Below, in pieces: positions 63,579 to 64,000 of a stretch of DNA of 64,000 nt (within the stretch, counting starts at the first letter, position 1; every line of letters begins with the position of its first letter). The translations under genes were made by a program, and so were the position numbers. The notes beneath the pieces are model-generated. The model was not told the DNA's origin, made no database searches, and worked only from the letters and a program-made list of their open reading frames with translations. This DNA is from Azorinus chamasolen (Eukaryota > Mollusca > Bivalvia > Cardiida > Solecurtidae), in assembly GCA_963576725.1 (NCBI GenBank), contig OY755241.1:74286001-74350000 (forward strand), read 5' to 3'.

Positions 63579-64000
63579 ATGCCCCCACATAGTGGTGGCA
63601 TATAGCGTTGCCCTTGTCCGTACGCACATTTAGGATTTGTCCGGGCTATTTCTTGGAAAGTATTTGTTCAATCCACACCAAACTTTACACAACGTTAGTG
63701 GTAATTATATCTTGGTCATTAACCATGTAAATCGCTTTAGTCGTTTAGGAGTTGCGGTCCTTCATTTGCTTCAGTCGTTTAGGAGTTATGGCCCTTCATT
63801 TGCAAAAATGACTTCAAAAATATCTTGTCCAGACTCTTTCTTGGAAAGAATTTGTTCAATCTTCAACACACTTTACACACATGTTTGTGGCTATTATATC
63901 TTGGTCAAGATCGATACCCATGTAAATTGCTTCAGTCATTTAGGAGTTGCGACCCTTTATTTGCAAAAATGACTGTAAAAATATCTTTGCAGCCTCTTTC
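63579..64000 (+). mobile_element. Helentron-like element H12 (GCCCCC family), runs off the window
   Basis: ATGCCCCCACATAGTGGTGG begins after TTTTT and folds as CCCAC/GTGG. TGTCCGTACG is followed by core units (CGTTTAGGAGTTGCGGTCCT, TTTGCAAAAATGACTTCAAA, AATATCTTGTCCAGACTCTT, TTGTTCAATCTTCAACACAC). The 3' end is outside the window. Confidence 0.7.

Overview
This window looks like nuclear genomic DNA of a bivalve mollusc. It is AT-rich and almost wholly repetitive. It carries tandem-cored repeats that start with a GCTCACC-, ACGCCC- or GCCCCC-type terminus and end in CTCTTGTT, zinc-knuckle non-LTR retrotransposons with (ATTC)n tails, Penelope-like elements (PLEs), a tRNA-derived SINE, and palindromic MITEs around CAAACTGTTTG. 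No complete single-copy gene is visible. Three spliced-looking exons on the minus strand (28187-28295, 21925-22036, 21252-21756), with compatible phases, are the only good evidence for a host gene. I do not recognise its product.

Layout. 1-3.3 kb: decayed RT fragments and two large palindromes. 3.3-8.4 kb: one minus-strand PLE (called PLE-A here) split by three nested insertions. 8.4-9.2 kb: CR1-like RT remnant. 9.7-11.3 kb: a PLE-A 3' module split by a tandem-cored element. 11.8-14.5 kb: another RT element split by a tandem-cored element. 14.5-20.5 kb: LINE and RT fragments, duplicated repeats and MITEs. 20.7-29.2 kb: host-gene interval with intronic MITEs, minisatellites and a SINE. 29.6-44.2 kb: tandem-cored elements and LINE copy L1 (31607-37208). 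44.2-53.8 kb: LINE copy L2, split by a 1.77-kb tandem-cored element, and the 5'-truncated copy L3. 53.8-56.9 kb: a virus-like two-gene block on the minus strand (an HUH-nuclease-like protein and a membrane/coiled-coil protein), cut by L3 and by a TA-flanked DNA transposon. 57-61.7 kb: PLE-A copy 2 (+), PLE-B with RT and GIY-YIG (+), PLE-A copy 3 (-). 61.7-64 kb: mostly unassigned sequence, a solo PLE-A 3' module, a MITE, and the start of another tandem-cored element.

How the parts relate. L1, L2 and L3 are one family (I/Nimb-like: ORF1 with three zinc knuckles; ORF2 with endonuclease, RT, RNase H and a terminal Cys/His motif). Comparing copies within the window gives two exact empty sites for the tandem-cored elements: 48205-49969 in L2 ORF2 and 3889-5140 in PLE-A. 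Both lie at TTTTT^AA without target duplication. These elements have a 5' terminus repeated in inverse near the 3' end, then a hairpin, then CTCTTGTT. That matches Helentron/Helitron2-type non-autonomous elements, and they are called Helentron-like here. The least explained content is the virus-like block at 53.8-56.9 kb and the structured PLE-A 3' module present in five copies. All family names are from reading motifs; no database search was possible.
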